Below, piece after piece: positions 16,076 to 24,164 of a stretch of DNA of 64,000 bases. A program made the translations under genes and the position numbers. The notes under the pieces were generated by a model, which made no database searches, was not told where the DNA came from, and saw only the letters and a program-made list of their open reading frames with translations. How positions within the stretch are numbered: position 1 is the first letter of the stretch; every line of letters begins with the position of its first letter. The stretch covers positions 6,329,501 to 6,393,500 of the forward strand of contig NZ_JAPEQG010000001.1 of the NCBI RefSeq assembly GCF_026339735.1, written 5' to 3'. This DNA is from Streptomyces sp. NBC_01669. Its GTDB lineage: Bacteria; Actinomycetota; Actinomycetes; Streptomycetales; Streptomycetaceae.

Positions 16076-17781
16076 GCGCCCGCCTCCAGTGCCGCGCGTA
16101 CCTGCGGCACGGTCAGCCACTCCTGCGGGGCGAGTATCTTCGCGGTCTGCGGTGCGAACGCCGGGGACGAGACCACGACCTGCCGGGTCGGCCCGTCCGC
16201 GACGATCTCCCCGTCGGCGAGGATCACCACCCGGTGGGCCAGCTCGGCGGCGAGCTCCACATCGTGGGTGGCCAGGACGATTGCATGGCCCTCGGCCGCC
16301 AGACCGCGCAGCACGCGTATCAGGCGGGCCTTCGCCGCGTAGTCCAGGCCACGGGTCGGCTCGTCGAGCAGCAGCAGCGGGGGGCGCGCGGTCAGCACGA
16401 TCGCCAGTGCCAGGGCGAGGCGCTGCCCCTCGGAGAGGTCGCGCGGGTGGGTGTCGTCCGGTACGTCCGGCAGCAGCTCGGAGACCAGGGCCCGGCAGCT
16501 GCCCGCCGCGGCGCCCGCGTCCGTGTCGGCCGCCGCGCACTCGGAGGCGACCGTGTCCGCGTAGAGCAGATCGCGTGGTTCCTGCGGTACGAGCCCGACC
16601 CGGCGCACCATGTCGCGCGGCGGCGTACGGTGCGGGGCCCGGCCGCCCACGTGGACGGTGCCGGCCGTGGGCTCGACCGTGCCGACGAGGGCGGCGAGCA
16701 GCGTGGACTTGCCCGCGCCGTTGCGGCCCATCAGCGCGACGGTCTCGCCGGGCGTGACGGAGAGCGTCACCCGGCGCAGCGCCTCGACGCGACCGCGCCG
16801 CACCCCCAGACCCTCGGCCCGGACGATCGCTTCCCCCACGGGACCCGGAGCGGGCTCCGGCTCGGGTGTGCGACGGAGTCCGAACAGCCCACGCCGTACC
16901 GGGGCGGTGGGCAGCGGTGCCGGGGCAGCAGGCGTCGCCGACGGGACGGCCGACGGCGGCTCGGCCGACGCCAGCCGTTCCCGCAGCCCGGTCGCCCGGC
17001 GTCGCGCATCGCGCACGGAGAGCGGCAGTGGTGTCCAGTCCGCCAGCCGTCCCAGCGCGACCACCGGCGGGTGGACGGGGGACACGGCCATGATGTCGGC
17101 GGGCGCACCCGCCACGGGTGCGGCGCCCGGCGACGGCAGCAGGACGACCTGGTCCGCGTACTGGACCACGCGTTCCAGCCGGTGCTCCGCCATCAGGACC
17201 GTCGTGCCCAGGTCGTGCACCAGCCGCTGGAGCACCGCGAGGACCTCCTCGGCCGCCGCCGGGTCCAGGGCGGACGTCGGCTCGTCCAGGACCAGTACCT
17301 TGGGGTGCGGGGTCAGCACGGAGCCGATCGCGACCCGCTGCTGCTGGCCGCCGGAGAGCGTGGCGATCGGCCGGTCGCGCAGCCCGGCGAGGCCCAGCAG
17401 ATCGAGGGTCTCCTCGACCCGCCGCCGCATGACATCGGGGGCGAGCCCCAGCGACTCCATGCCGTACGCCAGCTCGTCCTCGACGATGTCGGTGACGAAA
17501 TGGGAGAGCGGGTCCTGGCCCACCGTGCCGACCAGATCGGCGAGTTCGCGCGGTTTGTGGGTGCGGGTGTCGCGGCCGTCGACCGTGACCCGGCCGCGCA
17601 GCGTGCCGCCCGTGAAGTGCGGTACGAGACCGGAGACGGCCCCCAGCAGCGTCGACTTGCCGACCCCCGACGGACCGACGAGCAGCACCAACTCGCCCTC
17701 CGGGACCGTCAGATCGACGCCGGACAGGGTGGGGTGCGCCGTGCCCTCGAACTGCACCGAGACCTGCTCGAACCGGATCAT
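16072..17781 (-). CDS. Double ATP-binding protein of the ECF transporter
   Basis: This 569-residue protein is two ABC ATPases in one chain. The first has Walker A GPSGVGKST (about 35-43), signature LSGGQQQRVA and Walker B VLVLDEP. The second, after a proline/alanine-rich linker of about 80 residues (roughly 260-340), has Walker A GRNGAGKST, signature LSEGQRLAL and LLLLDEP. It thus supplies both EcfA and EcfA' motors for the adjacent EcfT and S component. It overlaps both neighbours (1 bp with EcfT, 4 bp with the S gene). The cobalamin riboswitch 3.2 kb upstream should control it. Confidence 0.92.
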   Translation of the reverse strand: MIRFEQVSVQFEGTAHPTLSGVDLTVPEGELVLLVGPSGVGKSTLLGAVSGLVPHFTGGTLRGRVTVDGRDTRTHKPRELADLVGTVGQDPLSHFVTDIVEDELAYGMESLGLAPDVMRRRVEETLDLLGLAGLRDRPIATLSGGQQQRVAIGSVLTPHPKVLVLDEPTSALDPAAAEEVLAVLQRLVHDLGTTVLMAEHRLERVVQYADQVVLLPSPGAAPVAGAPADIMAVSPVHPPVVALGRLADWTPLPLSVRDARRRATGLRERLASAEPPSAVPSATPAAPAPLPTAPVRRGLFGLRRTPEPEPAPGPVGEAIVRAEGLGVRRGRVEALRRVTLSVTPGETVALMGRNGAGKSTLLAALVGTVEPTAGTVHVGGRAPHRTPPRDMVRRVGLVPQEPRDLLYADTVASECAAADTDAGAAAGSCRALVSELLPDVPDDTHPRDLSEGQRLALALAIVLTARPPLLLLDEPTRGLDYAAKARLIRVLRGLAAEGHAIVLATHDVELAAELAHRVVILADGEIVADGPTRQVVVSSPAFAPQTAKILAPQEWLTVPQVRAALEAGA

Positions 17782-18950
17782 CACTGCCCCTTCTCGGAGT
17801 GCGCGACGGGAGCCTCGGCCGGACCACCCACCGGGGGTGGCGCGGGCGCCACCACCGCGGGCAGCAGCCCGATCAGCACCGCCGCCGCGGGCCACAGCGG
17901 GAACACCGGTGCGACCAGGGGTACGACCCCGGGGTGCAGCGCCTCCGGGTCGACGCTGCCCGCCAGGATCATCGCCGTCGCGACCACCGCACCCGACCCC
18001 GCCACCAGCCAGGCCCGCACGCCCCACCGGTCGGGCCGGTAGCGGGTACGGACCGAGCGGGCGCCGCCGAGCCGCAGTCCGGCCGTCGCGGCGACGAGCC
18101 CGGTGAGCAGCAGCGGCAGACCGTAGACCGCACCCTGCGAGGCCAGCAGGCCGTACGTACCGGCGCAGACCCCCAGCAGACCGCCGAGGGTGAGGACGTT
18201 CGTGGTGTGCCGGACGGCGGGCGGGACCTGCGCCGTACGCCCGTACCCGCGCGCGTCCATCGACGCCGCCACGGCCACCGACCGCTCCAGCGCACCCTCC
18301 AGCACCGGCAGTCCGATCTGCAGAACGGCCCTGATGCCCCCGGTCGGGCGGCCCCGCAGCCGGCGTGTGGTGCGCAGGCGCACCACATCGGCGACCATGT
18401 TCGGCGCGAACGTCATCGCGACGACGACGGCGACCCCCGCCTCGTACAGCGCACCCGGCAGCGACTTCAGCAGCCGGGCCGGGTTGGCGAGCGAGTTCGC
18501 CGCGCCGATGCAGATCAGCAGCGTGGCCAGCTTCGCCCCGTCGTACAGCGCGAAGAGCAGCTGCTCGGCGGTGACCCGGCCGCCGATCCTGACACCCTGC
18601 GCCCAGTCGGGCAGCGGGACTTCGGGGAGGGTGACCACCAGGTGCGTACCGGGGATCGGCGAGCCGAGGACGACGGAGAACAGCAACCGCACGGCGACGA
18701 CGAACAGTCCGATCTTGATGAACGCCCCGTACGAACGCGCCCACGGCGCGTCCGTCCGGCGCGCCGCCACGACATATCCGGCCACGCACACCAGCAGCCC
18801 GAGCAGCAGCGGATTGCTGGTCCGCGACGCGGCGGTGGCCAGCCCGAGCGCCCACAGCCACCAGGCCCCGGCGGGCAGGGCATTGCTGCGGGTCGCCGTG
18901 GGCGCCCGCAGTGCATGGCGGAGCCGGACCGCGCCGGGGGAGGCGGTCAT
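17781..18950 (-). CDS. Energy-coupling factor transmembrane protein (EcfT/CbiQ-type)
   Basis: The 389-residue protein has N-terminal membrane helices, then a cytoplasmic coupling region with two short Arg-rich motifs (RRLRGRP and MDARGYG) that dock EcfT onto its two ATPases, and further membrane helices at the C-terminus. It is longer than the usual 250-270 residues because of these extra helices. It overlaps the SCO2322-type gene by four bases upstream and the ATPase gene by one base downstream, so the five genes form one translation-coupled unit. Confidence 0.88.
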   Translation of the reverse strand: MTASPGAVRLRHALRAPTATRSNALPAGAWWLWALGLATAASRTSNPLLLGLLVCVAGYVVAARRTDAPWARSYGAFIKIGLFVVAVRLLFSVVLGSPIPGTHLVVTLPEVPLPDWAQGVRIGGRVTAEQLLFALYDGAKLATLLICIGAANSLANPARLLKSLPGALYEAGVAVVVAMTFAPNMVADVVRLRTTRRLRGRPTGGIRAVLQIGLPVLEGALERSVAVAASMDARGYGRTAQVPPAVRHTTNVLTLGGLLGVCAGTYGLLASQGAVYGLPLLLTGLVAATAGLRLGGARSVRTRYRPDRWGVRAWLVAGSGAVVATAMILAGSVDPEALHPGVVPLVAPVFPLWPAAAVLIGLLPAVVAPAPPPVGGPAEAPVAHSEKGQ

Positions 18951-19633
18951 CCGCGCCGGCGGCGGGCCTGCAGGACGGCGGCGATGCCGAGCAGCAGGAC
19001 GGCCCCGAGCCCGACGAGCACCCCGGTGGACGGACCGCTGCGCCCGCTCCCGGGGTGGGAGGACGAGGGAGAGGCGGACGCCGTGTGCCCGCTGCCGGAG
19101 ACCTGCTCGCCGCAGCCCGATGCGGGGTAGCCGGAGATCGCGCAGAGCAGGGCGTCGCTGCTGTAGCGCAGCGGCTTGGCCACCGAGGCGAGCGCCTCGG
19201 CGGTGCTCGCCCCGGGGGCGACCTGCGCACAGGCGGTGCGCAGCGCGGGCGGGGTCTCCCCGGCCGGGGCGTCCGCCGTCGTGCCGGGGTCGATGACGAG
19301 CGCGACGCGCTTGGTGCCGTCCTTGGCGGGGGTGTCCGCGCAGACCGTCGCGAAGTCGGGGGTGCGGCGCGGCTTCGCCGAGTCCTGGGAGTCCTCGCTC
19401 ACGGAGAACCGGAAGCCCTGCACCGCCCCGTCGTCGGGCCGGACGAGCGAGGGTCCCTGGGTGGCGTAGGCCCAGCCGGACCCCTTGCCCTCCCAGAACG
19501 ACCAGTAGCGGTAGCCGGCCGCATGGGCGGTGCCCGCGCCGAGCACGGTCAGAGCGGCGCCGAGCACCAGCAGCAGCGCGACGGCCACCCGCCCGCCGAA
19601 CGCATTCCCCGCACGATTCCCCGCCCGGTTCAC
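18947..19633 (-). CDS. SCO2322-family secreted, membrane-anchored protein
   Basis: The 228-residue protein has a signal peptide (cleavage near AHA-AG, residue 38), a small extracellular domain opening YRYWSFWEGKGSGW, a Ser/Pro-rich spacer (about 170-195) and a C-terminal membrane anchor followed by ARRRRG. Four Cys residues could form two disulfides. The opening YW-aromatic pattern and following D-G-turn recall the beta-domain (DUF4430) of transcobalamin/intrinsic factor; this is inference from pattern only. The GTG at 19633 overlaps the stop of the toroid gene by four bases. Its place between that gene and the ECF transporter suggests a surface role in corrinoid capture. Confidence 0.75.
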   Translation of the reverse strand: MNRAGNRAGNAFGGRVAVALLLVLGAALTVLGAGTAHAAGYRYWSFWEGKGSGWAYATQGPSLVRPDDGAVQGFRFSVSEDSQDSAKPRRTPDFATVCADTPAKDGTKRVALVIDPGTTADAPAGETPPALRTACAQVAPGASTAEALASVAKPLRYSSDALLCAISGYPASGCGEQVSGSGHTASASPSSSHPGSGRSGPSTGVLVGLGAVLLLGIAAVLQARRRRG

Positions 19634-20892
19634 GGCTGCTTCCGGCGGCTGCTGATCAGGAAACCGATGCCCGCACCGGCGGCGAGACCGATACCGACCA
19701 GCCACCACACCCCGAGACCGGCGTCGTCGCTGGTGCCGTCCTCGGCCGAGAAGTCGTCCGGGGTCGCACTGGGCGTGATGACGGCGGCGGGCGCGGGACC
19801 GCTCGCGTTCAGCTCCCGGACCAGGTCGACGCCACCGAAGTCGCGGGCGTCGGCGCCGGTCGCGTGAGCTGCCAGGACCAGCTGGGCATAGGCGGCGGGG
19901 CCGCTCTCCTCGGCCCAGCTCCTGGAGTTCTTCTGCAGCCAGCCGACCGCGCCGGCCGCCTTGTTCTTGTGGCCCGCGGAGGCCAGGGCGACGACCGCGT
20001 CCGCGGTGTTGCCGAAGTCGGGCTGCGGGGTGGTGTCGTCGGAGCCCGGCATCGGCGGCAGGTTGAGATGGTTGCCGTTCTTCGCGAGGGCGCCCGCGAG
20101 GTAGAAGGCGCCGTTTTGGGCAGCCTGCTCCGGCTTGACGGCGTCGCTCGTCCGGCAGGCCGGCGGTTTGCCCTCGACCGCGGCGTTGTCCCCGGCGGCC
20201 AGCCCCTTGCCCATCGAGCCGAGTACGGCGGCCGCGGTGGCGTCCGCGTTCGCGGCGAGCTTCCCGGCCTTGTCGGGCTGGTACGCGAACGCGCCCCCGT
20301 CCTTGCCGCCGCACGGGATCGCGAGCGCGAGCAGTGCGTCGTACGGGGTTTTGCCGCCCGGATTCGTCATGTCGCCGATCCGCTGGCCCTGCCGGGCCAG
20401 CGCGCCGATCACGATCGAGGTGGAGTTGGCGTCGCTGGGGGAGCCCGCGTTGTAGCCCCAGCCGCCGTCCTCGTTCTGGATGGACTTCAGCCAGCGGACG
20501 CCGTTGTTGACGATGTCGCCGTGCCCGCCGATTTCCGCCAGCGCCTGCACGGCGGCGGCGGTCGCATTGGTGTCCAGCATGGTCTTGGCGTCGCACGGCT
20601 CGGAGACATGGGCGCGGTACGAGGCGTAGGCGCCGCTCGCGCACTGCTGGGCGATCAGCCAGTCCACCGACTTCGTCGCGGGCACGACCCCCTCTATGCG
20701 CTGGGCGAGGAAGGCCAGCGACTGCCGCCAGACCCCGTCGTACGTCGGGTCCTTGGTGCCGTACAGCCCGGAGGGCAGCGCGACGGACGGGGTGGGGGAG
20801 GGGGACGGCGCCGCGACCGCGGCCGGGGCAGCGGCCGCACAGAGCACGGTGGCGGTGGCGGCGAGCGCTGCTGCGCTGCGGCGTACGGTCAT
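19630..20892 (-). CDS. Secreted alpha/alpha-toroid protein (prenyltransferase/squalene-cyclase-like repeats), cobalamin operon
   Basis: The 420-residue protein has a signal peptide (cleavage near VAA-AP, residue 28), an alpha/alpha-barrel with cyclase-type repeats (NEDGGWGYNAG, LDTNATAAAVQAL, NADATAAAVLG, FGNTADAVVAL) and a C-terminal membrane anchor ending SSRRKQP. It lacks the catalytic DxDD of squalene cyclases. Intrinsic factor and transcobalamin use this same fold to bind cobalamin. Since this gene is first after a cobalamin riboswitch and is followed by an ECF transporter, a cell-surface corrinoid-binding role is more likely than terpene chemistry. The ATG at 20892 follows AGGAGAGG by 11 bases. 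Confidence 0.8.
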   Translation of the reverse strand: MTVRRSAAALAATATVLCAAAAPAAVAAPSPSPTPSVALPSGLYGTKDPTYDGVWRQSLAFLAQRIEGVVPATKSVDWLIAQQCASGAYASYRAHVSEPCDAKTMLDTNATAAAVQALAEIGGHGDIVNNGVRWLKSIQNEDGGWGYNAGSPSDANSTSIVIGALARQGQRIGDMTNPGGKTPYDALLALAIPCGGKDGGAFAYQPDKAGKLAANADATAAAVLGSMGKGLAAGDNAAVEGKPPACRTSDAVKPEQAAQNGAFYLAGALAKNGNHLNLPPMPGSDDTTPQPDFGNTADAVVALASAGHKNKAAGAVGWLQKNSRSWAEESGPAAYAQLVLAAHATGADARDFGGVDLVRELNASGPAPAAVITPSATPDDFSAEDGTSDDAGLGVWWLVGIGLAAGAGIGFLISSRRKQP

Positions 20893-21011
20893 GGCGGGCT
20901 GAGCCTCTCCTGGTGGGAAACCGGGCACAGGCACACTCAGGCACCAGGCTCCGGCCCCGTATTCCTCGACGGTGCCGGCCACCGGGGTTCCGGTGACGCG
21001 AGCCGGTCACG

Positions 21012-21118
21012 ACCGCGGACAGGGCAGCCCGACTCGCCGCTGTGTCAGCGGCTCACGGTTGCGTGGTCAGTGCCGGATTCGCACCGGCTTCCCCCTGAAC
21101 GGGCATGATGACGACTCG
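21012..21118 (-). promoter_or_regulatory. Cobalamin riboswitch (adenosylcobalamin/B12 box)
   Basis: Read on the minus strand, the leader contains the conserved core GGGGAAGCCGGTGCGAATCC, then GGCACTGACC and CGCAACCGTGA. After a GCCGCTG/CAGCGGC hairpin comes a B12-box-like block GAGTCGGGCTGCCCTG. The order and spacing are those of cobalamin riboswitches. It ends about 120 bases before the first gene of the toroid-SCO2322-ECF operon. Further GC-rich inverted repeats (20950-21010) could form the expression platform. It should repress the operon when cobalamin is plentiful. Confidence 0.93.
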
Positions 21119-21165
21119 CGCATTCTACCGGGGCGTAGCCCGCCCCTTCCGGGCGGAGGGCTGCC

Positions 21166-22203
21166 TCACACAGCGACGTACGTCACTGGCCCGCTGCCCG
21201 GCACCGCCTCCGCGCGCCCCAGCTTCACCAGCCGGCGCACATGAGCCTCCGCCTCGGAGACGGCAATGTTCCGCGAACCGTACGGGATCTGCTCCCAGGG
21301 CCGGTTCCACTCCATCCGCTCGGCCAGTTGCCACGGCGTCAACGGGGTGGCGAGCAGGGCGAGCAGTCCGGTCAGCCGCTCCTCGTGGTGGTCGAGGAGT
21401 TCCCGTACGCGCCCCGCCGCGTCCGTGAACGGGTACTGGTGAGCGGGGAGCACTTCGGCGACCCCGAGCCGGCCGATGCGCTCCAGCGAGTCCAGGTAGT
21501 CGCCCAGGGGGTCGGTGGCCGTCGCATCGTCCGGGTCCTCGTACAGCCCGATGTGGGGGCTGATGCCGGGCAGCAGATGGTCACCGGAGAAGAGACGGCC
21601 GCGGCCGGGCAGACCGGCCGGGTGGTTCTCCTCCAGGTGCAGGCAGACATGGCCGGGGGTGTGGCCCGGCGTCCAGATCGCCCGGAGCCGCCGGCCCGCG
21701 AGGTCGAGCAGCTCGCCGGGGACGATCTCGCGGTCCGGGAGGGCGGCGCGCAGTCCGGGGAGCGTGCGCATCCGGCCGCCCGTGCGGGCGGCGCGCAGCG
21801 GGGCGAGGTGCTCCTCCGGTGCGCCGACCGCGGCGAGCTTCGCCGCGAGGTAGCTCAACCAGGTGCCCGGTTCGGACTCGCGGGTGCGGCGCACGATCGC
21901 GGTGTCCGCGGCGTGCATCGCGATCCACGCCCCCGATGCCTCGCGGACCTGTCCGGAGAGTCCGTGGTGGTCGGGGTGGTGGTGGGTGATGACCACGCCG
22001 TGGATGCCTGCGATGTCCACACCGACGGCGGCGACTCCGGCGACCAGGGTGTCCCAGGCGTCGGGGTCGTCCCAGCCGGTGTCGACGAGGACCGGCCCGC
22101 GGTCGGTGTCGAGGACATGCACCAGGGTGTGGCCGAGCGGGTTGTCCGGGATCGGGACCTTGATGGACCACACGCCGCCGCCGTGCTCGGTCACCTGTGT
22201 CAT
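21166..22203 (-). CDS. MBL-fold metallo-hydrolase
   Basis: The 345-residue protein has the metallo-beta-lactamase metal motif THHHPDHHG (about residues 72-80), a later metal His in TPGHTPGHVCL and the Asp in FSGDHLLPG, followed by a C-terminal winged-helix-like region of about 90 residues, as in LACTB2-type hydrolases. It may hydrolyse a thioester or similar ester bond. A KstR-type box lies 57 bp upstream of its ATG in the promoter shared with the aldehyde dehydrogenase. That suggests a role in steroid-CoA metabolism, for example clearing dead-end CoA thioesters; the substrate is unproven. Confidence 0.85.
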   Translation of the reverse strand: MTQVTEHGGGVWSIKVPIPDNPLGHTLVHVLDTDRGPVLVDTGWDDPDAWDTLVAGVAAVGVDIAGIHGVVITHHHPDHHGLSGQVREASGAWIAMHAADTAIVRRTRESEPGTWLSYLAAKLAAVGAPEEHLAPLRAARTGGRMRTLPGLRAALPDREIVPGELLDLAGRRLRAIWTPGHTPGHVCLHLEENHPAGLPGRGRLFSGDHLLPGISPHIGLYEDPDDATATDPLGDYLDSLERIGRLGVAEVLPAHQYPFTDAAGRVRELLDHHEERLTGLLALLATPLTPWQLAERMEWNRPWEQIPYGSRNIAVSEAEAHVRRLVKLGRAEAVPGSGPVTYVAV

Positions 22204-22259
22204 GGGCTCCCCATCTCTCGCGTCGGCCCCTGGCCGCGCTGTGCCACACCTACTGTAAC

Positions 22260-22273
22260 GAGAACTTGTTCCA
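22260..22273. promoter_or_regulatory. KstR-type operator between MBL-hydrolase and aldehyde dehydrogenase genes
   Basis: GAGAACTTGTTCCA matches TnnAACnnGTTnnA except for the first base, and is embedded in an interrupted palindrome with outer CTACT/AGTAG arms (22250-22280). It lies 57 bp from the MBL gene start and 157 bp from the dehydrogenase start. Confidence 0.6.
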
Positions 22274-22360
22274 TTAGTAGCCCAAGTCGACCATCAGCGC
22301 CGGGGTGTTGCGGTGCCCCTGTCCGGGGCGTGGACTCCTGGAACTGGAGCTGGTATCAGT

Positions 22361-22377
22361 TCTGACACAGAGTCAGA
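22361..22377. promoter_or_regulatory. Candidate operator palindrome upstream of the aldehyde dehydrogenase
   Basis: TCTGAC-acaga-GTCAGA is a perfect 6-bp inverted repeat with a 5-base spacer, 53 bp before the dehydrogenase start. It differs from the KstR box and may be a second regulator's site; TetR- and GntR-type lipid regulators often use TGAC/GTCA palindromes. Confidence 0.45.
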
Positions 22378-22429
22378 TATGAAATCAGGTGTGGAGTCGG
22401 TACGTGCCGGGTCGCGGGAGGCAGCAGCC

Positions 22430-23911
22430 ATGACCGAGCTTGTGGAACACGGAAAACTGTTCATCGGCGGGGAGTTGGTCGATCCACTCGGCCAGGAAAT
22501 CATCGAGGTGATATCGCCCCACACCGAGCAGGTCATCGGCCGGGTGCCGCACGCCTGTGAAGCGGATGTGAACCGGGCTGTCGCCGCCGCCCGCCGGGCC
22601 TTCGACGAAGGGCCCTGGCCGCGCGCGTCCCTGAACGAGCGGATCGAGGTGATCACGCGGATCAAGGACGCGTTCGCCGTGCGGTACGAGGAGATCGCCC
22701 GCGTCATCAGCTCCGAGAACGGAACTCCGTACAGCTCCAGCGTGATGGTGCAGGCCCTCGCCGCGATGATGGTGTGGGACGCGGCGATCACCGTCGCCCG
22801 CACCTTCCCGTACGAGGAGCGCCGCGACGGCGTCCTCGGGCCGCTGCTGGTGCGCCGGGAGCCGGTCGGGGTGGTCGCGGCCGTCGTGCCGTGGAATGTC
22901 CCGCAGTTCACCGCCGCCGCCAAGCTCGCGCCCGCGCTCCTGGCAGGCTGCTCCGCCGTGCTCAAGGTCTCGCCCGAATCGCCCCTGGACGCCTACATCC
23001 TGGCCGAGATCGCCGCCGAGGCCGGGCTCCCCGAAGGGGTGCTGTCGATCCTTCCGGCGGACCGCGAGGTGAGCGAGTACCTGGTCGGCCATCCGGGCGT
23101 CGACAAGGTGTCGTTCACCGGCTCGGTCGCGGCGGGCCGCAGGGTCATGGAGGTCGCCTCACGGAACCTCACCCGTGTCACCCTGGAGCTCGGCGGCAAG
23201 TCCGCCGCTGTCATCCTTCCCGACGCCGATCTGGACACGGCCGTCGCGGGCATCGTCCCGTTCGCCTGGATGATCAACGGCCAGGCGTGCGTCGCCCAGA
23301 CCCGCATCCTCGTCCCGTACTCCCGCTACGACGAGACCGCCGAGGCGTTCGCCGCCGCGGCGGGTGCGCTGAAGGTCGGTGACCCGCTCGACCCCGCCAC
23401 CGAACTCGGCCCCCTGGTCGCGCGACGCCAGCAGCAGCGCTCCCTCGACTACATCCGGATCGGCCAGGAGGAAGGCGCCAAGATCCTTACGGGCGGCGGC
23501 CGTCCGGCCTCCCAGGCTCGCGGCTGGTACGTCGAGCCGACCCTCTTCGGATCCGTCGACAACTCCATGCGCATCGCCCGCGAGGAGATCTTCGGGCCTG
23601 TCATCTGCCTGCTGCCGTACGGCGACGAGGCGGAGGCGGTGAAGATCGCCAACGACTCCGATTACGGGCTCAGCGGCAGCGTCTGGACCGCCGACACCGA
23701 GCGCGGCATCGACATCGCCCGCCGGGTGAGGACGGGCACGTACAGCGTGAACACCTTCAGTCTCGACATGCTCGGGCCGTTCGGCGGCTACAAGAACTCC
23801 GGCCTGGGGCGGGAGTTCGGACCCGAGGGATACGGCGAGTACTTCGAGCACAAGATGATCCATCTGCCCGCCGGGTACCGGCCCGCGCAGCCCGGCCCGC
23901 AGGAGGCGTGA
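22430..23911 (+). CDS. NAD(P)-dependent aldehyde dehydrogenase
   Basis: The 493-residue enzyme belongs to the classical ALDH superfamily, with the catalytic Glu at 253 (LELGGKS), the nucleophilic Cys at 287 (INGQACVAQTR) and the GPFGGYKNSGLGRE segment near the C-terminus. It would oxidise an aldehyde to an acid. In this setting it could convert the C26 aldehyde made by CYP125 to the acid before CoA ligation; this is inference from regulon membership. The ATG at 22430 follows GGGAGG. It overlaps the ferredoxin gene by one base, and its promoter holds a KstR-type box and a second palindrome. Confidence 0.9.
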   Translation: MTELVEHGKLFIGGELVDPLGQEIIEVISPHTEQVIGRVPHACEADVNRAVAAARRAFDEGPWPRASLNERIEVITRIKDAFAVRYEEIARVISSENGTPYSSSVMVQALAAMMVWDAAITVARTFPYEERRDGVLGPLLVRREPVGVVAAVVPWNVPQFTAAAKLAPALLAGCSAVLKVSPESPLDAYILAEIAAEAGLPEGVLSILPADREVSEYLVGHPGVDKVSFTGSVAAGRRVMEVASRNLTRVTLELGGKSAAVILPDADLDTAVAGIVPFAWMINGQACVAQTRILVPYSRYDETAEAFAAAAGALKVGDPLDPATELGPLVARRQQQRSLDYIRIGQEEGAKILTGGGRPASQARGWYVEPTLFGSVDNSMRIAREEIFGPVICLLPYGDEAEAVKIANDSDYGLSGSVWTADTERGIDIARRVRTGTYSVNTFSLDMLGPFGGYKNSGLGREFGPEGYGEYFEHKMIHLPAGYRPAQPGPQEA

Positions 23912-24144
23912 TGGGGGACCGCTGGCATGTGGAGGTCGACCGGAGCGTCTGCATCGGCTCCGGGATGTGCGTGAACCACGCTCCGGACGGCTTCCGGCTG
24001 GACTTCGCCCGGCAGTCCCACCCGGGCGATCCGGAGACCGATGCCAACGAGCGGGTGCTCGCGGCGGCGGAAGGATGCCCCGTCGAAGCGATCACGCTGA
24101 CGCTGGCCGATTCGGGTGAGGTGGTCTTCCCGCCGGAGGACTGA
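23911..24144 (+). CDS. Small 3Fe-4S-type ferredoxin
   Basis: This 77-residue acidic ferredoxin has the pattern CIGSGMC...CPVEAI, i.e. C-x5-C and a distal C-P. The second Cys of a 4Fe-4S motif is replaced (Gly/Ser in the loop), typical of 3Fe-4S ferredoxins that serve actinobacterial P450s. Translation likely starts at ATG 23911, four bases after AGGAGG and sharing its A with the dehydrogenase stop; a GTG three bases earlier is too close to the ribosome site. Co-transcription with the KstR-box aldehyde dehydrogenase makes it a plausible partner of CYP125 at 10.2 kb. No ferredoxin reductase is seen in the window. Confidence 0.9.
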   Translation: MGDRWHVEVDRSVCIGSGMCVNHAPDGFRLDFARQSHPGDPETDANERVLAAAEGCPVEAITLTLADSGEVVFPPED

Positions 24145-24164
24145 GAGCTGTCCGGTGGAGGTCC

